In this document: positions 24,996 through 35,208 of the stretch, piece after piece
Layout: each line of letters starts with the position of its first letter
How positions within the stretch are numbered: the stretch's first letter is position 1
Source: Ignavibacteriales bacterium
GTDB taxonomy: Bacteria > Bacteroidota > Ignavibacteria > Ignavibacteriales > Melioribacteraceae
NCBI GenBank assembly: GCA_020635285.1
Contig: JACKAB010000009.1
Coordinates: forward strand, 124,001 to 188,000
Direction of reading: 5' to 3'
DNA length: 64,000 bases
Made by a program: the position numbers and the translations under genes
The notes under the pieces: model-generated
Told to the model about the DNA's origin: nothing
The model's input: the letters and a program-made list of their open reading frames with translations, nothing else
The model's database searches: none

Positions 24996-26531
24996 ATGAA
25001 AAGATTATTTACATTTTTAATAATAACAATGTGCTTTTCATTTCAATTATTTTCTCAAACAGCAAATGATTTTGCGCAGGAAAAAATTGATGAAGAGAAA
25101 AAAGAGTTTAAGTTTATTGGGTATTATTTTATGCGTTCAGAAATCTCAAATACATATCCAACAAACGACTTCTTAAAGGGACAAATTGTTGGTAGACTTT
25201 TTGGAGGCAATACAACAAAAACCGGTGGTGACTCCAGATTTACTGAGCAGAGATTTATTCCAATAATTGCATATACCCCTCGCTTATTCGATGGTTGGGC
25301 AACAATGAGAATGTCCTTTGAATTTGATTGGACTTGGGGAGATGCAAACTATGGAGCTGGTGGAAATTTTGGCGGAGCATTTGGTGCTGATTTTGTGAAC
25401 ATGCAAACTCAAAATTTATTTATTGAATTCCGTCCTCAAAAAAATCTTTTTATTAACGCTGGGCTAACTAGATTATTTGACAATATAAAAGTTCCAGCTT
25501 ATACTCCAACAGATGATTTGGTTTATACAGGTTACAGGCTTGCTATTTGGGGGTCAGATGCAAGTGGTATTGCCGGTCATTATCTACTAAATGATCAAAG
25601 ATTTAAGTTTGGTGCTTACCAGCTTTATGAGAATAATGTTAATCAAAATGATGATGTAACTTTGTTGGAAGCAGATTATGAGTATGATCTTGATATAATT
25701 AATTCTATTGGCTTAACAGCTTATTATCTGCGAGATAGAGGAAACGGCGAAGGCGGCGTATCTATACTTGGTCAAGGGCTTAATTCCGGTTTGAGTAATT
25801 ATAACGGTGTGTTCAATTTTAATTTTGGTAATGAAGATTACAAAGCCGATATAGTTTGGCTCGGTACACATTTTCATGGTAATCCTACTCTGAAACAAGG
25901 CAGATTAGGTTATTCCGGTTTTGCAATTGCAAATTTAGGCGTTGCAAAAACAATCTCTCAATCAGTTGATATATTTGGAGTAGCTGGAAACTTAAGACTG
26001 GCTTATAAATACGGCAAAAATAGCAATGATTTTCTTGCGTTAGATGGAGTATTCACTACCGGAGATGATAATAATATTTCTGATGGAAAATACAGCGGAG
26101 TTCTAACAGGTAATAACTGGACAGCTCCCGGTGCAGTATTCTTTAGTCATGGTTTATATTTATTACTTCCACACGGAAACGTTGTTAACAGATTTACCGG
26201 TGCTGTTATTGATATACAAAATATTGGATATGGTCTTTTAGCTGGGGCATTTTCTGCCTCGTACGACCTTATCCCAAATAAATTTAAAATTAAATCTGCA
26301 CTGGGATTTGGAGCCTCACCTGTTAAACCAAGCGGCGGAGGCAGTGTTATTGGCACAGAAGTTAATTTTAACCTCCTTTATAAATTAAAAGTATACATGG
26401 ATTTGGAATTGCATGCAGCTTATTTGTCATTAGGTGATTTTTATGAATCATCTGTAGTTAATGGAAATATAGTTGGTAAACCAAAAAATCCTTGGGTACT
26501 GTTTGCTTCACTTAAATGGATTATGTTTTAG
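24996..26531 (+). CDS. Outer-membrane beta-barrel protein
   Basis: About 511 residues with a signal peptide (FLIITMCFSFQLFSQ), then alternating aromatic and polar strands and a final phenylalanine (LFASLKWIMF), as expected for an outer-membrane barrel. I use the ATG at 24996; an upstream TTG would add a few residues before the signal. It has no plug domain or TonB box, so a passive porin-like channel is most likely. Position in the acyl-CoA cluster suggests it lets the substrate across the outer membrane. Confidence 0.75.
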   Translation: MKRLFTFLIITMCFSFQLFSQTANDFAQEKIDEEKKEFKFIGYYFMRSEISNTYPTNDFLKGQIVGRLFGGNTTKTGGDSRFTEQRFIPIIAYTPRLFDGWATMRMSFEFDWTWGDANYGAGGNFGGAFGADFVNMQTQNLFIEFRPQKNLFINAGLTRLFDNIKVPAYTPTDDLVYTGYRLAIWGSDASGIAGHYLLNDQRFKFGAYQLYENNVNQNDDVTLLEADYEYDLDIINSIGLTAYYLRDRGNGEGGVSILGQGLNSGLSNYNGVFNFNFGNEDYKADIVWLGTHFHGNPTLKQGRLGYSGFAIANLGVAKTISQSVDIFGVAGNLRLAYKYGKNSNDFLALDGVFTTGDDNNISDGKYSGVLTGNNWTAPGAVFFSHGLYLLLPHGNVVNRFTGAVIDIQNIGYGLLAGAFSASYDLIPNKFKIKSALGFGASPVKPSGGGSVIGTEVNFNLLYKLKVYMDLELHAAYLSLGDFYESSVVNGNIVGKPKNPWVLFASLKWIMF

Positions 26532-26540
26532 GAGGTTATA

Positions 26541-27491
26541 ATGAAAAAACTATTTTATTTATTATTAATAAGTGTAATGATTATGTTAAACAGTTGTGCA
26601 ACTTCAGATTATTATAATTTACCTCCCAAGGAGTTTAAGGATATTGATTATGGATTTGAGGTAAAATATCAGAAAGTTAGAAATATAAGCATTGCCTATA
26701 TTGATGAAGGTAAAGCAGATGAAGTTTTATTATTAATTCATGGGCTTGGAACAAATGCGAAAAGTTGGATTAAAAATATTCCGGAACTTTCTAAAAATTT
26801 TAGAGTTATTGCAATTGATTTACCTGGATATGGTAAATCTGATAAAGGTTTCTATAAATATTCAATGTCTTGGTATGCTGAAGTATTAACTGAGTTTTTG
26901 GACGAATTAAAAATTGAGAAAGCAACTTTTGTTGGTCACTCAATGGGTAGTCAAATATCTCTTGTAACAGCATTAAAAAATCCTAATAAAGTTGATAGGC
27001 TTGTTTTAATTTCCCCAGCAGGATTTGAGAAATTTACTGAGGGTGAAGGAGATTGGATGAAATCGGCCTTTACAATAGATTTAGTAAAAGATACTCCAAC
27101 TAGAAATATTGATATCAATTTGCGCTCAAACTTTTATGAAACTCCAGAGGATGCCGCATTTTTTGTTACAGACAGAATTCAAATAAAAGGTGATCCTAAC
27201 TTTGAGGACTATTGCTATGCTGTAACCAGAAATGTTGCTGGAATGATAGATGAACCTGTTTTAGACCAGTTAGGTCAAATTACTCAAAAGACTTTAATTC
27301 TATTTGCTGAAAATGATGGTTTAATTCCTAATCCATATTTACACGGGGGATTTACAGAAAATATTGCTAACTTTGCAAAAAAATCAATAAGCAATAGCAA
27401 GCTAATTTTGGTCCCAAAATGTGGACATATGCTTCAGTTTGAAAAATATAATGAAGCAAATAATGCAATTATTAACTTTTGTAAAGAATAA
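26541..27491 (+). CDS. Alpha/beta-hydrolase lipoprotein (esterase-like)
   Basis: A 316-residue lipoprotein (LNSC, cysteine 19) with a complete alpha/beta hydrolase core. LIHGLG forms the oxyanion region, and GHSMGS carries nucleophile Ser134. Asp259 in AENDGLIP and His296 in KCGHM complete the triad. It probably acts as an anchored esterase or lipase on an acyl ester outside the cytoplasm. It starts ten bases after the barrel gene and 16 bases before thiolase. This links ester cleavage, uptake, CoA activation and thiolysis in one unit. Confidence 0.85.
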   Translation: MKKLFYLLLISVMIMLNSCATSDYYNLPPKEFKDIDYGFEVKYQKVRNISIAYIDEGKADEVLLLIHGLGTNAKSWIKNIPELSKNFRVIAIDLPGYGKSDKGFYKYSMSWYAEVLTEFLDELKIEKATFVGHSMGSQISLVTALKNPNKVDRLVLISPAGFEKFTEGEGDWMKSAFTIDLVKDTPTRNIDINLRSNFYETPEDAAFFVTDRIQIKGDPNFEDYCYAVTRNVAGMIDEPVLDQLGQITQKTLILFAENDGLIPNPYLHGGFTENIANFAKKSISNSKLILVPKCGHMLQFEKYNEANNAIINFCKE

Positions 27492-27507
27492 AAGATTGGA
27501 GTAAAGG

Positions 27508-28695
27508 ATGAATCAGATTAAAGAAGTTTATATTGTTGATGCTGTGCGAACACCGGTTGGATCATTCCTTGGTTCGCTTAGCAATATTCCAGCAACTCAA
27601 TTAGGCAGTATTGTAATTAAAGGATTGATCGATAGAAATAAACTTGCAAGTAATTCTGTTGATGAAGTTATAATGGGAAATGTAATTCAAGCTGGAGAAG
27701 GGCAAGCGCCAGCCAGACAAGCAGCTCTTGGTGCTGGATTAGATAAGTCTGTTCAATGTATGACCATAAATAAAGTATGCGGTTCGGGACTTAAATCAGT
27801 GATGTTGGGTGCACAAGCAATAATGCTTGGAGACGCTGATGTTGTAATTGCCGGCGGAATGGAGAATATGTCCCAAATACCTTTTTATGTAAAAAATGTT
27901 CGCGGCGGTTATAAAATGGGCGATCAAAAAATGGTTGATGGAATGCTGGACGATGGATTAATTGACGCTTATGACAAAACGCACATGGGGAATTTTGCAG
28001 AACTTTGTGCCGCCGAATTTAATTTTTCAAGGGAAGATCAGGATAATTTTGCAATTGAAAGTTATAAGCGAGCTTTAAAAGCAATTGAAGAAAAAAAGTT
28101 TGTAAATGAAATTATTCCAGTTGAAGTTCCAGGAAGAAAAGGTGCTGTTACGGTTGTATCGGATGATGAAGAACCTGGCAATGTCAATTTTGAAAAATTA
28201 AAAACGCTAAGATCAGTATTCCAGAAAGATGCAACAGTAACTGCCGCAAATGCGTCCTCAATAAATGATGGCGCTTCTGCAGTTTTATTAATGACCCAAG
28301 AAAAAGCAGATAAATTAGGATTAAAACCAATTGCCAAAATTGTTGCTCAAGCTTCTGCAGCTAAAGATCCAAAATGGTTTACTACTGCTCCTATTGATGC
28401 TATTAATAAAGTTTTAACAAAAGTCAACATGAAAAAAGACGACATAGATTTGTTTGAAATTAACGAAGCTTTTGCAGTTGTTTCCCTTGTGGTAAATAAA
28501 GAATTGGGATTGGATGCCACAAAAGTAAATGTTAATGGCGGTGCAGTAGCTATAGGACACCCAATTGGGGCAAGCGGGGCAAGGATATTAACTACTCTGC
28601 TTCACGCGATGAAAGATAAAAACGCAAAATATGGACTTGCATCATTATGCATTGGCGGCGGCGAAGCTTCTGCTTTAATTGTGGAGAAATTATAA
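27508..28695 (+). CDS. Acetyl-CoA C-acetyltransferase (thiolase)
   Basis: A 395-residue thiolase with nucleophile Cys91 in NKVCGSGLKS, the histidine in GHPIGASGAR and the second cysteine in LCIGGGEAS. Length and motifs match biosynthetic or degradative acetoacetyl-CoA thiolases (AtoB/PhaA). It catalyses cleavage or formation of 3-oxoacyl-CoA. It ends the cluster, five bases before a strong terminator. AGTAAAGG precedes the ATG. Confidence 0.92.
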   Translation: MNQIKEVYIVDAVRTPVGSFLGSLSNIPATQLGSIVIKGLIDRNKLASNSVDEVIMGNVIQAGEGQAPARQAALGAGLDKSVQCMTINKVCGSGLKSVMLGAQAIMLGDADVVIAGGMENMSQIPFYVKNVRGGYKMGDQKMVDGMLDDGLIDAYDKTHMGNFAELCAAEFNFSREDQDNFAIESYKRALKAIEEKKFVNEIIPVEVPGRKGAVTVVSDDEEPGNVNFEKLKTLRSVFQKDATVTAANASSINDGASAVLLMTQEKADKLGLKPIAKIVAQASAAKDPKWFTTAPIDAINKVLTKVNMKKDDIDLFEINEAFAVVSLVVNKELGLDATKVNVNGGAVAIGHPIGASGARILTTLLHAMKDKNAKYGLASLCIGGGEASALIVEKL

Positions 28696-28699
28696 TATT

Positions 28700-28735
28700 A
28701 AAAGACAGTGTTATATGCACTGTCTTTTTTTTTTT
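28700..28735 (+). terminator. Rho-independent terminator
   Basis: AAAAGACAGTG pairs with CACTGTCTTTT around a seven-base loop and is followed by a long run of T. It closes the acyl-CoA gene cluster. Confidence 0.9.
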
Positions 28736-28745
28736 ACATTACTTT

Positions 28746-28778
28746 TAAGTAATCATTAAGTAATCATTAAGTAATTAT
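28746..28778. repeat. Short tandem repeat
   Basis: Three tandem copies of an 11-base unit, TAAGTAATCAT, the last with one change, lie between the thiolase terminator and the end of the receptor gene. No role is evident. Confidence 0.7.
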
Positions 28779-28799
28779 ATTTTTTGGATTACAAAATAT

Positions 28800-30612
28800 T
28801 TAACCTAACTCCCCTATAATCCATCTACCAGGCAAAGGCACCCCAGGAATTTCTTCATAAGATTTATTAAGTAAATTAGATGCCATTATGAAAAAATTAA
28901 AATTTGAAAATTGTTTCATCAAATTTTGTGTCAATTGTGTAATGATCTTTCAATGAAACTCTATCCTCATAATTAAAAGTCCAGCTTTGGTTAATTTCAA
29001 AAGGAAGATTATTAAAAAGTGAAATTGATAAATCATGTCGTAAATGTTCTAATACATATCTTGAAAGAAATTCAGTTTGAATTTTATCAGAATTGAGATA
29101 AGTATAATCAATATTTAATTGACTAAATATGCCGTAAAAATCATTGTTATCTAATATGAAATTTAGCCCAAGTTCAAATCCTGTTGTATTTACCTTCGTT
29201 ATATTATCGGCTATCCAAATAGCATTGCTTTCATTTAAAACCCAGTCTATTAAGTTTGTGTTTCTTACCTTCTTTCTAAAAATAGTTGAATTAACTTTTA
29301 TGCTTTCCCAAAAATAATTAACTCCAATTTCATAATTAGTTGATTCTTCTTGTTTAAGATTTGCATTCCCCAACGTAACCGGATCATTATAATATAGTTC
29401 TGTGTAAGTTGGAATTCTAAAGGCTCTTCCATAGTTAGCAAATAATTTTAATGAATTAATTGGTGAATAACTTAAATCAAATCAGGCCAAAAATTCCAAC
29501 CAAAGTTAGAATAGTTATGTGCAAAACCACCAATACTAAAATTAAGCTGTTGTGATATTCTTATTAATTGTTCCGCAAAAAAACCTTGTTTAATTCTGCT
29601 ATGTTCTCCAAGATTATTACTCTCTATTTTATCTTGTGAATATTCAAAACCAAAACTTGTTGTTCCGCCTAAAACATTTGTTGTGGCTTGCAGTTCACCT
29701 CCATAAACATTAGTCGTATGGTTATTTTTATAAAATGCAGGATTGCTTTTATTTAAAACAAACTCATCATCATTCTTTCTCCAGAATATTTTTCGGCATT
29801 AAGGAAAATTCGGATAAATTTATATCTGCAGAAATTGCAGCAAAATTTGTTTTAGTTTTTTCTGCTTGATTTGGAAAACGAGTTGTATAAAAACTATTGG
29901 CTCCAAAATTTTTATCTGTATAACCATAAATTGTGTTTAGCACAGTATTAGAAAATCGAAATGAGTTATTGATGGAAAAATTATAATTATCAAAACCGGT
30001 GTTAAATCTGTAACCATCGGATTTAGTTTTTGAAAAAGATATATTATGAAATGTATTCCCAAGGTTGATTGCAGAGTTTAATCCTAATTTAAAATAATTG
30101 TTTTCACCTCCATTTAATTCTGCCTGAATATTATTAACGCCACTTTTTTTGTAATTAAATTTATTACTCCGCTAAAAGCATTTGATCCATAAATTCTTGA
30201 GCCTTGTCCCTTTAAAATTTCTACTCTTTCTAATTGAGAAAAAGATACCGGCAAATTCATATTGTGATGCCCAGTTTGCGGATCGACCAATTTGATCCCA
30301 TCAATTAAAATAAGCGACTGTTCAAAATTGCCGCCTCTTATAGAAACATCTGCCTGAACACCTTCAGGTCCGCGTTGTTTAATATCAATTCCGCTGACCT
30401 GCTCAAGTAAATCTTGAATATTTGTAACAGGCAATTGTTCAATTTCTCTTTGAGTTATCACATCAATAGTTCGTCCAGTTTCAGAAAATGAAACGGGAAC
30501 TCTATTAGCCGTAACCACGATGCTATCCATATTATATGCTATTTCTGATTGAGCTTTTATTTGAATATTCGAAATTATTATAAACGTAAAAAGTAAAAAA
30601 AATATATTTCAT
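28800..30612 (-). CDS. TonB-dependent outer-membrane receptor (BtuB-like), several frameshifts
   Basis: Fragments on the minus strand join to a receptor of about 600 residues. A signal peptide begins at 30612 once the A run at 30595-30602 is repaired. The plug domain follows, with ITQREIEQLPVTNIQDLLEQ and SRIYGSNAFSGVINLITKK. Barrel segments occupy 28897-30100, and the C-terminus reads LLNKSYEEIPGVPLPGRW. The size and plug resemble vitamin B12-type receptors, but the ligand is uncertain. At least four shifts break it, some in or near homopolymers. It may be a true pseudogene, though sequence error is simpler given the rest of the window. Confidence 0.75.
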
Positions 30613-30687
30613 TGGAAACCCTTTATATAAATTTTAATAGAAAAATATTGTGAATAAAACTGTTAGATTAAATTTAAAGCAATTGCT

Positions 30688-30890
30688 AGAGTCCCGAATA
30701 GAATCACTCGGGAATGACATTGATAAATAAGATTATTAAAAAAAAATGAAATGATGTAAAATATGGCCCGTCTGCCGGGCAATTTAGGAGTAAGATTAAG
30801 AAAAAACAATACGAAAAATTATAAACTAGATTCGAGCTCTAGTGCTTTATGTAAAGAACAATGTTCAATCTGTAAATCAGTGAAAATCTG
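30688..30890. repeat. Cluster of dispersed intergenic repeats
   Basis: The 30613-30927 gap holds three repeat types: the TCCCGA/TCGGGAATGAC hairpin (30688-30720), a GC-rich hairpin GCCCGTCTGCCGGGC (30766-30780), and an AATCTGTAAATCAGTG element (about 30868). None can encode protein. No other signal is evident upstream of the receptor. Confidence 0.5.
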
Positions 30891-30927
30891 TTTTAAGTAC
30901 CTGTTGTTCAGATAATTTAATTTAATG

Positions 30928-32286
30928 TTACAAACTTGCAATATCAGAATAAATTATAAAAACCATTAGCATAAGTAAAATTACAAATCCAAAATTTTGA
31001 ATAGCGAGTTTAATTTTAATTGGAATTTCTCTTCTAATAATTCCTTCAATTAAAATAATTACAAAATGTCCGCCATCTAAAACCGGAAAAGGCATAATGT
31101 TAATAATTGCTAAACTTAAACTTAACAATGCCAAAAACATTAAGAAAGGAATTATTCCAGCATCGGCTGATTGAGAAGCAAACTTTGCAATTTTAACCGG
31201 ACCGCCAAAGGAATTTTCAAAAGCTACATCTCCTTTAATTACAGAGCCAAACATTTTTAATGTAAGTGAAGTGTAACTTCCGATATTTGTAACACTTTTG
31301 AATAATGATTCACCAAGTCCATAATCCTTATAATCAACTTTACCTGTGTAAGCATCTCCAATTCCAATTCCAATCAAACCGTTTGAACCGGGAGTTACTT
31401 GTGTAGCAATTGTGTCATCACTTCTTAAAATGCGCACGGGCATTTCAGTTTCTTTGTGTGATGAAATCATTGCGATAACTTGCTTTGTGGATTGTGTTTT
31501 AGAATTGTTTATTTCTAAAAAAATATCGCCCGGTTGAATACCGGCTTTTTCAGCTGGAGAATCTTTCATAACACTATTTATTAGAGGCTTTGTATCTCCA
31601 ATTGGGAAGAAATTAGACTCTTGTGCCGCTTTGCCTAAAATATCCTTTGATGCAGTAAATTCAGTTACTTGCCCGTTTCGTTCAACTGAGACATTTACAT
31701 TGTTGCCCATATTTTCAATTAACAGAGTGTTTAGTAATGTTTCCCAATCTTCAACATTAGTTCCATTAACCGAAAGTATTTTATCATAAGATCTAAAACC
31801 GGCTTCATAAGCAAGTGTAGAATCTGCAACAACTCCAATTGAAGTTGTTTTCATTATTTGTTTGCCCTGGAAAAAATTTACTCCCCAAAAAATTACAACA
31901 GCAAGAGTAAGATTCATCATAACTCCGGCGGTAATTACAAATAATTTTTGATAAGTTGGTTTAGCTCTAAATTCATATGGCTGCGGTTCTTGATTAGCAA
32001 ATTTTGTATCAAAACTTTCATCAACCATTCCTGCAATTTTTACATAACCTCCAAGAGGAAGCAAACAAATTTTATAGTCAGTATGTCCTTGTAAATCAAT
32101 GTCTTCATTTAGTTTTCCAAATGTAAAGCCATTAATTTGATTCCACCCAATAAGTCTTTGACCGAATCCGATTGCAAAAGCATCGGTTCTCATTTTGCAA
32201 ATTCGGGCAGCAAGAAAATGTCCCAGTTCATGAACGAAAACCAAAATTGCAATTGTGATAATAAAATATATAACTGAATCAACCAA
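30928..32286 (-). CDS. rseP: RIP metalloprotease RseP (site-2 protease)
   Basis: A 452-residue inner-membrane zinc protease. The HELGH motif lies in the first membrane helix (residues 19-23). PDZ-like domains occupy the central periplasmic region, with AEKAGIQPGDIF near residue 245, and the MPFPVLDGGH motif is in a late helix. It cleaves anti-sigma factors or signal peptides within the membrane. The gene follows dxr in the same direction, an arrangement common in many bacteria, here with 152 bases of repeat-containing DNA between. Intact in this assembly. Confidence 0.93.
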   Translation of the reverse strand: MVDSVIYFIITIAILVFVHELGHFLAARICKMRTDAFAIGFGQRLIGWNQINGFTFGKLNEDIDLQGHTDYKICLLPLGGYVKIAGMVDESFDTKFANQEPQPYEFRAKPTYQKLFVITAGVMMNLTLAVVIFWGVNFFQGKQIMKTTSIGVVADSTLAYEAGFRSYDKILSVNGTNVEDWETLLNTLLIENMGNNVNVSVERNGQVTEFTASKDILGKAAQESNFFPIGDTKPLINSVMKDSPAEKAGIQPGDIFLEINNSKTQSTKQVIAMISSHKETEMPVRILRSDDTIATQVTPGSNGLIGIGIGDAYTGKVDYKDYGLGESLFKSVTNIGSYTSLTLKMFGSVIKGDVAFENSFGGPVKIAKFASQSADAGIIPFLMFLALLSLSLAIINIMPFPVLDGGHFVIILIEGIIRREIPIKIKLAIQNFGFVILLMLMVFIIYSDIASL

Positions 32287-32332
32287 AATTATTTCTCCTA
32301 TTTAAAATCTTTACTAAACCAATCAAAATAAA

Positions 32333-32430
32333 ATAATGTCATTCTGAGGAGTTCCGTTTTTGGGAACGACGTGAGAATCTCATTACGTAAACAAAAACTG
32401 GATTCCCGATTAGAGCGTTCGGGAATGACA
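32333..32430. repeat. Dispersed intergenic repeats between dxr and rseP
   Basis: A TCATTCTGAGGAGTTCC element with GGGAACGACGTGAGAATCTC is followed by a hairpin joining GATTCCCGA with TTCGGGAATGACA (32398-32430). The same second hairpin occurs near 23301, 30688 and 61569. They divide two genes that are commonly co-transcribed. Confidence 0.6.
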
Positions 32431-32438
32431 ATCAAAAA

Positions 32439-33578
32439 TCAATTAAATTTTTGTGAAAATTCTCTCGTTTTACGATTGCATTCTAAAATTGTTTCATAAT
32501 CTAAAGTATGCTTAACTTCAATTTTATTTAATGCACTATCGATCAATTCTGGAATTTGTGTAAACTTTATTTCTCTTTTTAAAAACTTTTCAACTGCAAT
32601 CTCATTCGCGGCGTTAAGAATACAAGGAGCAGTGCCGCCTTCTCCCATTGAGTTATACGCCAATTGTAAACACTTAAATTTTTGTAAATCCGGCTCAAAA
32701 AAAGTTAGTTCTTTTAATGTTGGGAAATGTGTGTTTACAAATTTACTGCTAAATCTCTCGGGATATGATAATGCATATTGAATCGGTAATTTCATATCCG
32801 GCAAACTTAATTGTGCTTTTATATTTCCATCAACAAACTCAACCATTGAATGAACAATGGATTGAGGATGAACAACTACATCAATTTTACTTTTTGATAA
32901 CCCAAATAACCAATGTGCTTCAATAACTTCAAGGCCTTTATTCATCATAGTTGAGGAATCAATTGTAACCTTACTTCCCATATCCCAATTTGGATGATTG
33001 AGAGCATCTTCTACTGTAACATTTTTTAAGTCTTCAACTGACTTTTTCAAAAATGGTCCGCCAGAAGCTGTAACAATTAATTTCTCAATATTTTTTTTAT
33101 CTTCACCAACCAAGCATTGAAAAATGGCGCTATGTTCAGAATCTACTGGAATGATTTCTGAGTTATACTTTTTTGCTAAACCAATTACAATTTCTCCGGC
33201 AGCGACGAGTGTTTCTTTATTTGCCAGAGCAATTCTTTTACCTCGTTTAATACTTTCAATTGTTGGTTCTAAACCCGCAAAACCCACAAGGGATGAAACT
33301 AAAATATCATAATCGCCGGATTTGGTTACTTCAATTAAACCTTCTTCACCAGTTAAAACGTTACACCCAGTGACCTTATTCTTTAATTCTTTGCTTTTTA
33401 ATCCATTTCGTACAACAACAAACTTGGGTTTAAATTCTTCAATTTGTTTTTGAAGAAGTTCAATGTTAGAGTTTGCTGTTAATCCAAAAATTTCAAATTT
33501 ATCTTTAAAATTACGAATTACATCTAGAGTGCTAACGCCAATTGAACCAGTTGACCCAAGGATTAAAATTTTCTTCAT
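32439..33578 (-). CDS. dxr: 1-deoxy-D-xylulose 5-phosphate reductoisomerase
   Basis: A 379-residue enzyme of the non-mevalonate isoprenoid pathway. It has the NADPH loop GSTGSIGVSTLDV at residues 8-20, the metal motif VDSEHSAIFQC and the phosphate-binding ATASGGPF-like TASGGPF. It converts DXP to MEP in the cytoplasm using NADPH and a divalent metal. Full length and intact, upstream of rseP in the same direction. Confidence 0.95.
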   Translation of the reverse strand: MKKILILGSTGSIGVSTLDVIRNFKDKFEIFGLTANSNIELLQKQIEEFKPKFVVVRNGLKSKELKNKVTGCNVLTGEEGLIEVTKSGDYDILVSSLVGFAGLEPTIESIKRGKRIALANKETLVAAGEIVIGLAKKYNSEIIPVDSEHSAIFQCLVGEDKKNIEKLIVTASGGPFLKKSVEDLKNVTVEDALNHPNWDMGSKVTIDSSTMMNKGLEVIEAHWLFGLSKSKIDVVVHPQSIVHSMVEFVDGNIKAQLSLPDMKLPIQYALSYPERFSSKFVNTHFPTLKELTFFEPDLQKFKCLQLAYNSMGEGGTAPCILNAANEIAVEKFLKREIKFTQIPELIDSALNKIEVKHTLDYETILECNRKTREFSQKFN

Positions 33579-33654
33579 TCAATTAAAATAATTATTAAAG
33601 CAAACCCTAAAAATACTATTTATTCTATCTATTGTAAATGTCACATAAAATGTT

Positions 33655-33755
33655 ATTCGGTCATTGCGAGGAGTTTAATCCCGAAGCAATCTGCAAAATA
33701 ATAAAGATCGCTTCCTCCGAAAAAACATTCGGAGTTCGCAATGACGAGAAAGTTT
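33655..33755. repeat. Dispersed intergenic repeat
   Basis: A long imperfect palindrome opens with GGTCATTGCGAGGAG, passes GAAGCAATCTGCAAAATA and AGATCGCTTCCTCC, and closes with GTTCGCAATGACGAG. This pattern resembles repeats scattered in many FCB-group genomes. It fills most of the gap between dxr and the membrane protein gene. Confidence 0.55.
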
Positions 33756-33759
33756 TAAT

Positions 33760-34233
33760 TTAAGAATATAATCTATGTGTTAAAGCAAATACTAAATTTA
33801 AAATAACGAGTATATTTATAATTTTATTTGTATTTGCAACCGAATTAAATTTATTATTTATCTCTTCAGTATCTGAATCGTGCATTGCTGCTCTTAGTTT
33901 TTTCGCAGTGGGAATTATTCTCATAAATGTTAGAAACAAAATCCCAACAAAAATAATTTGTTTGGTTGCCAGCCAATGTGCATGACTCATATCAAAAAAT
34001 CCCCAACCTGGATTTAAAATAACCAAAGTAATTCCGGTAATTGCAATTCCAACTGAGCCAACAATTCCAAATAAATTTGTAAATTGCAAATAAATAGAAA
34101 TCAATTCGTTTTTCACATCACTATTTTTTGCGGCTCTAATTTTATTTTTTAGAATTAAATCAGCGGCAAAAAATATAATCCAAATTCCGGCAAAAATTAT
34201 ATGAAATGCAACTATTGTTTGATAATGCTGCAT
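33760..34233 (-). CDS. Four-helix membrane protein (CopD/DUF2269-like)
   Basis: A 157-residue protein with four membrane helices and histidines in the first (VAFHIIFAG) and between later helices (MSHAHWLATK). This layout resembles small CopD or DUF2269-type proteins, which may bind heme or metal. Function unknown. The FMN enzyme gene lies 18 bases upstream in the same direction, so the two are probably co-transcribed. Confidence 0.6.
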   Translation of the reverse strand: MQHYQTIVAFHIIFAGIWIIFFAADLILKNKIRAAKNSDVKNELISIYLQFTNLFGIVGSVGIAITGITLVILNPGWGFFDMSHAHWLATKQIIFVGILFLTFMRIIPTAKKLRAAMHDSDTEEINNKFNSVANTNKIINILVILNLVFALTHRLYS

Positions 34234-34251
34234 AGATTTTCCTTTCTTGAT

Positions 34252-35208
34252 TTATAAAATTTTTATTGCTTTATATGCAGAATTGTATTCAGTAACAATT
34301 CTTTTCATAAGTTCTTCAACAGTTGGAATGTCATTTATCAATCCGCTGCTTTGGCTTGCTTCCAGCATTCCTTCTTCTAAGTTTCCCTCAAAAATCCCTT
34401 TCATCTCTCTTTTAGAACTAAGTGCTTCTTTTTGAGTTTCTAAATCTACACAATTTAATTCCATCTCGGTAATTTCTTGGCTAAACTTATTTTTGATTAC
34501 TCTTGCCATTCCTAACTTTTTTAAAACTAAATGTGTGTCTTTATCTTTAGCATTTACCACTGCATTTTTATAATTGATATGAGCAGAAGATTCTTGAGTT
34601 ACCGCAAACCTTGTTCCTATTTGAACAGCTTCCGCACCAAGTGAAAGAGCGGCCAATATTCCTCTCCCATCGCTAATTCCGCCAGCAGCAATGACTGGTA
34701 TTTTCAATGCATCTACCAACTGTGGAATTAAAGAAAAGGTTGTAAGTTCATCTAAACCATTGTGTCCGCCAGCCTCAACACCTTCTCCAACAACTGCATC
34801 ACAACCAACACTTTCTGCTTTTAGAGCAAATTTTAAAGAAGAAACAACATGAATTACAGTGATGTTATTTTTTTTAAAAATGTCAATATATTTTCCGGGA
34901 TGCCCTGCAGAAGTGAAAACTATTTTAACATTTTCATCGATAATAACTTTTGCTAATTCATCAGCATCGCCTCGGAGTAAAGGTAAATTAACTCCAAAAG
35001 AATGATCTGTTGCAACTCTGCATTTTTGAATATGTTCTTTTAATAATTCCGGTTTCATTGATCCGGAACCAATTAAACCTAATCCGCCATTGTTTGAAAC
35101 TGCAGAAGCTAATTTCCACCCGGAAACCCAAACCATTCCAGCTTGAATAATTGGGAATTTTATTTGTAATAAATTTTTAATTCTATTGATCGTAAACTTC
35201 CTTACCAT
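34252..35208 (-). CDS. Nitronate monooxygenase / FabK-like FMN enzyme
   Basis: A 318-residue TIM-barrel flavoprotein. Its N-terminus FPIIQAGMVWVSGWKLA, the EGVEAGGHNG motif near residue 140 and AAGGISDGRGI with GTRFAVTQES match the NMO/FabK family. Members oxidise nitronates or reduce enoyl-ACP; sequence alone does not separate these here. No FabK-type fatty-acid genes are adjacent. It diverges from metK across a 114-base gap. Confidence 0.8.
   Translation of the reverse strand: MVRKFTINRIKNLLQIKFPIIQAGMVWVSGWKLASAVSNNGGLGLIGSGSMKPELLKEHIQKCRVATDHSFGVNLPLLRGDADELAKVIIDENVKIVFTSAGHPGKYIDIFKKNNITVIHVVSSLKFALKAESVGCDAVVGEGVEAGGHNGLDELTTFSLIPQLVDALKIPVIAAGGISDGRGILAALSLGAEAVQIGTRFAVTQESSAHINYKNAVVNAKDKDTHLVLKKLGMARVIKNKFSQEITEMELNCVDLETQKEALSSKREMKGIFEGNLEEGMLEASQSSGLINDIPTVEELMKRIVTEYNSAYKAIKIL

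Noticed and set aside
30761..30900. Possible cobalamin riboswitch upstream of the TonB-dependent receptor
   Set aside because: A GCCCGGCAGACGGGCC piece recalls the B12 box, but the conserved core expected upstream of it is missing. The piece is better explained as a simple repeat hairpin.
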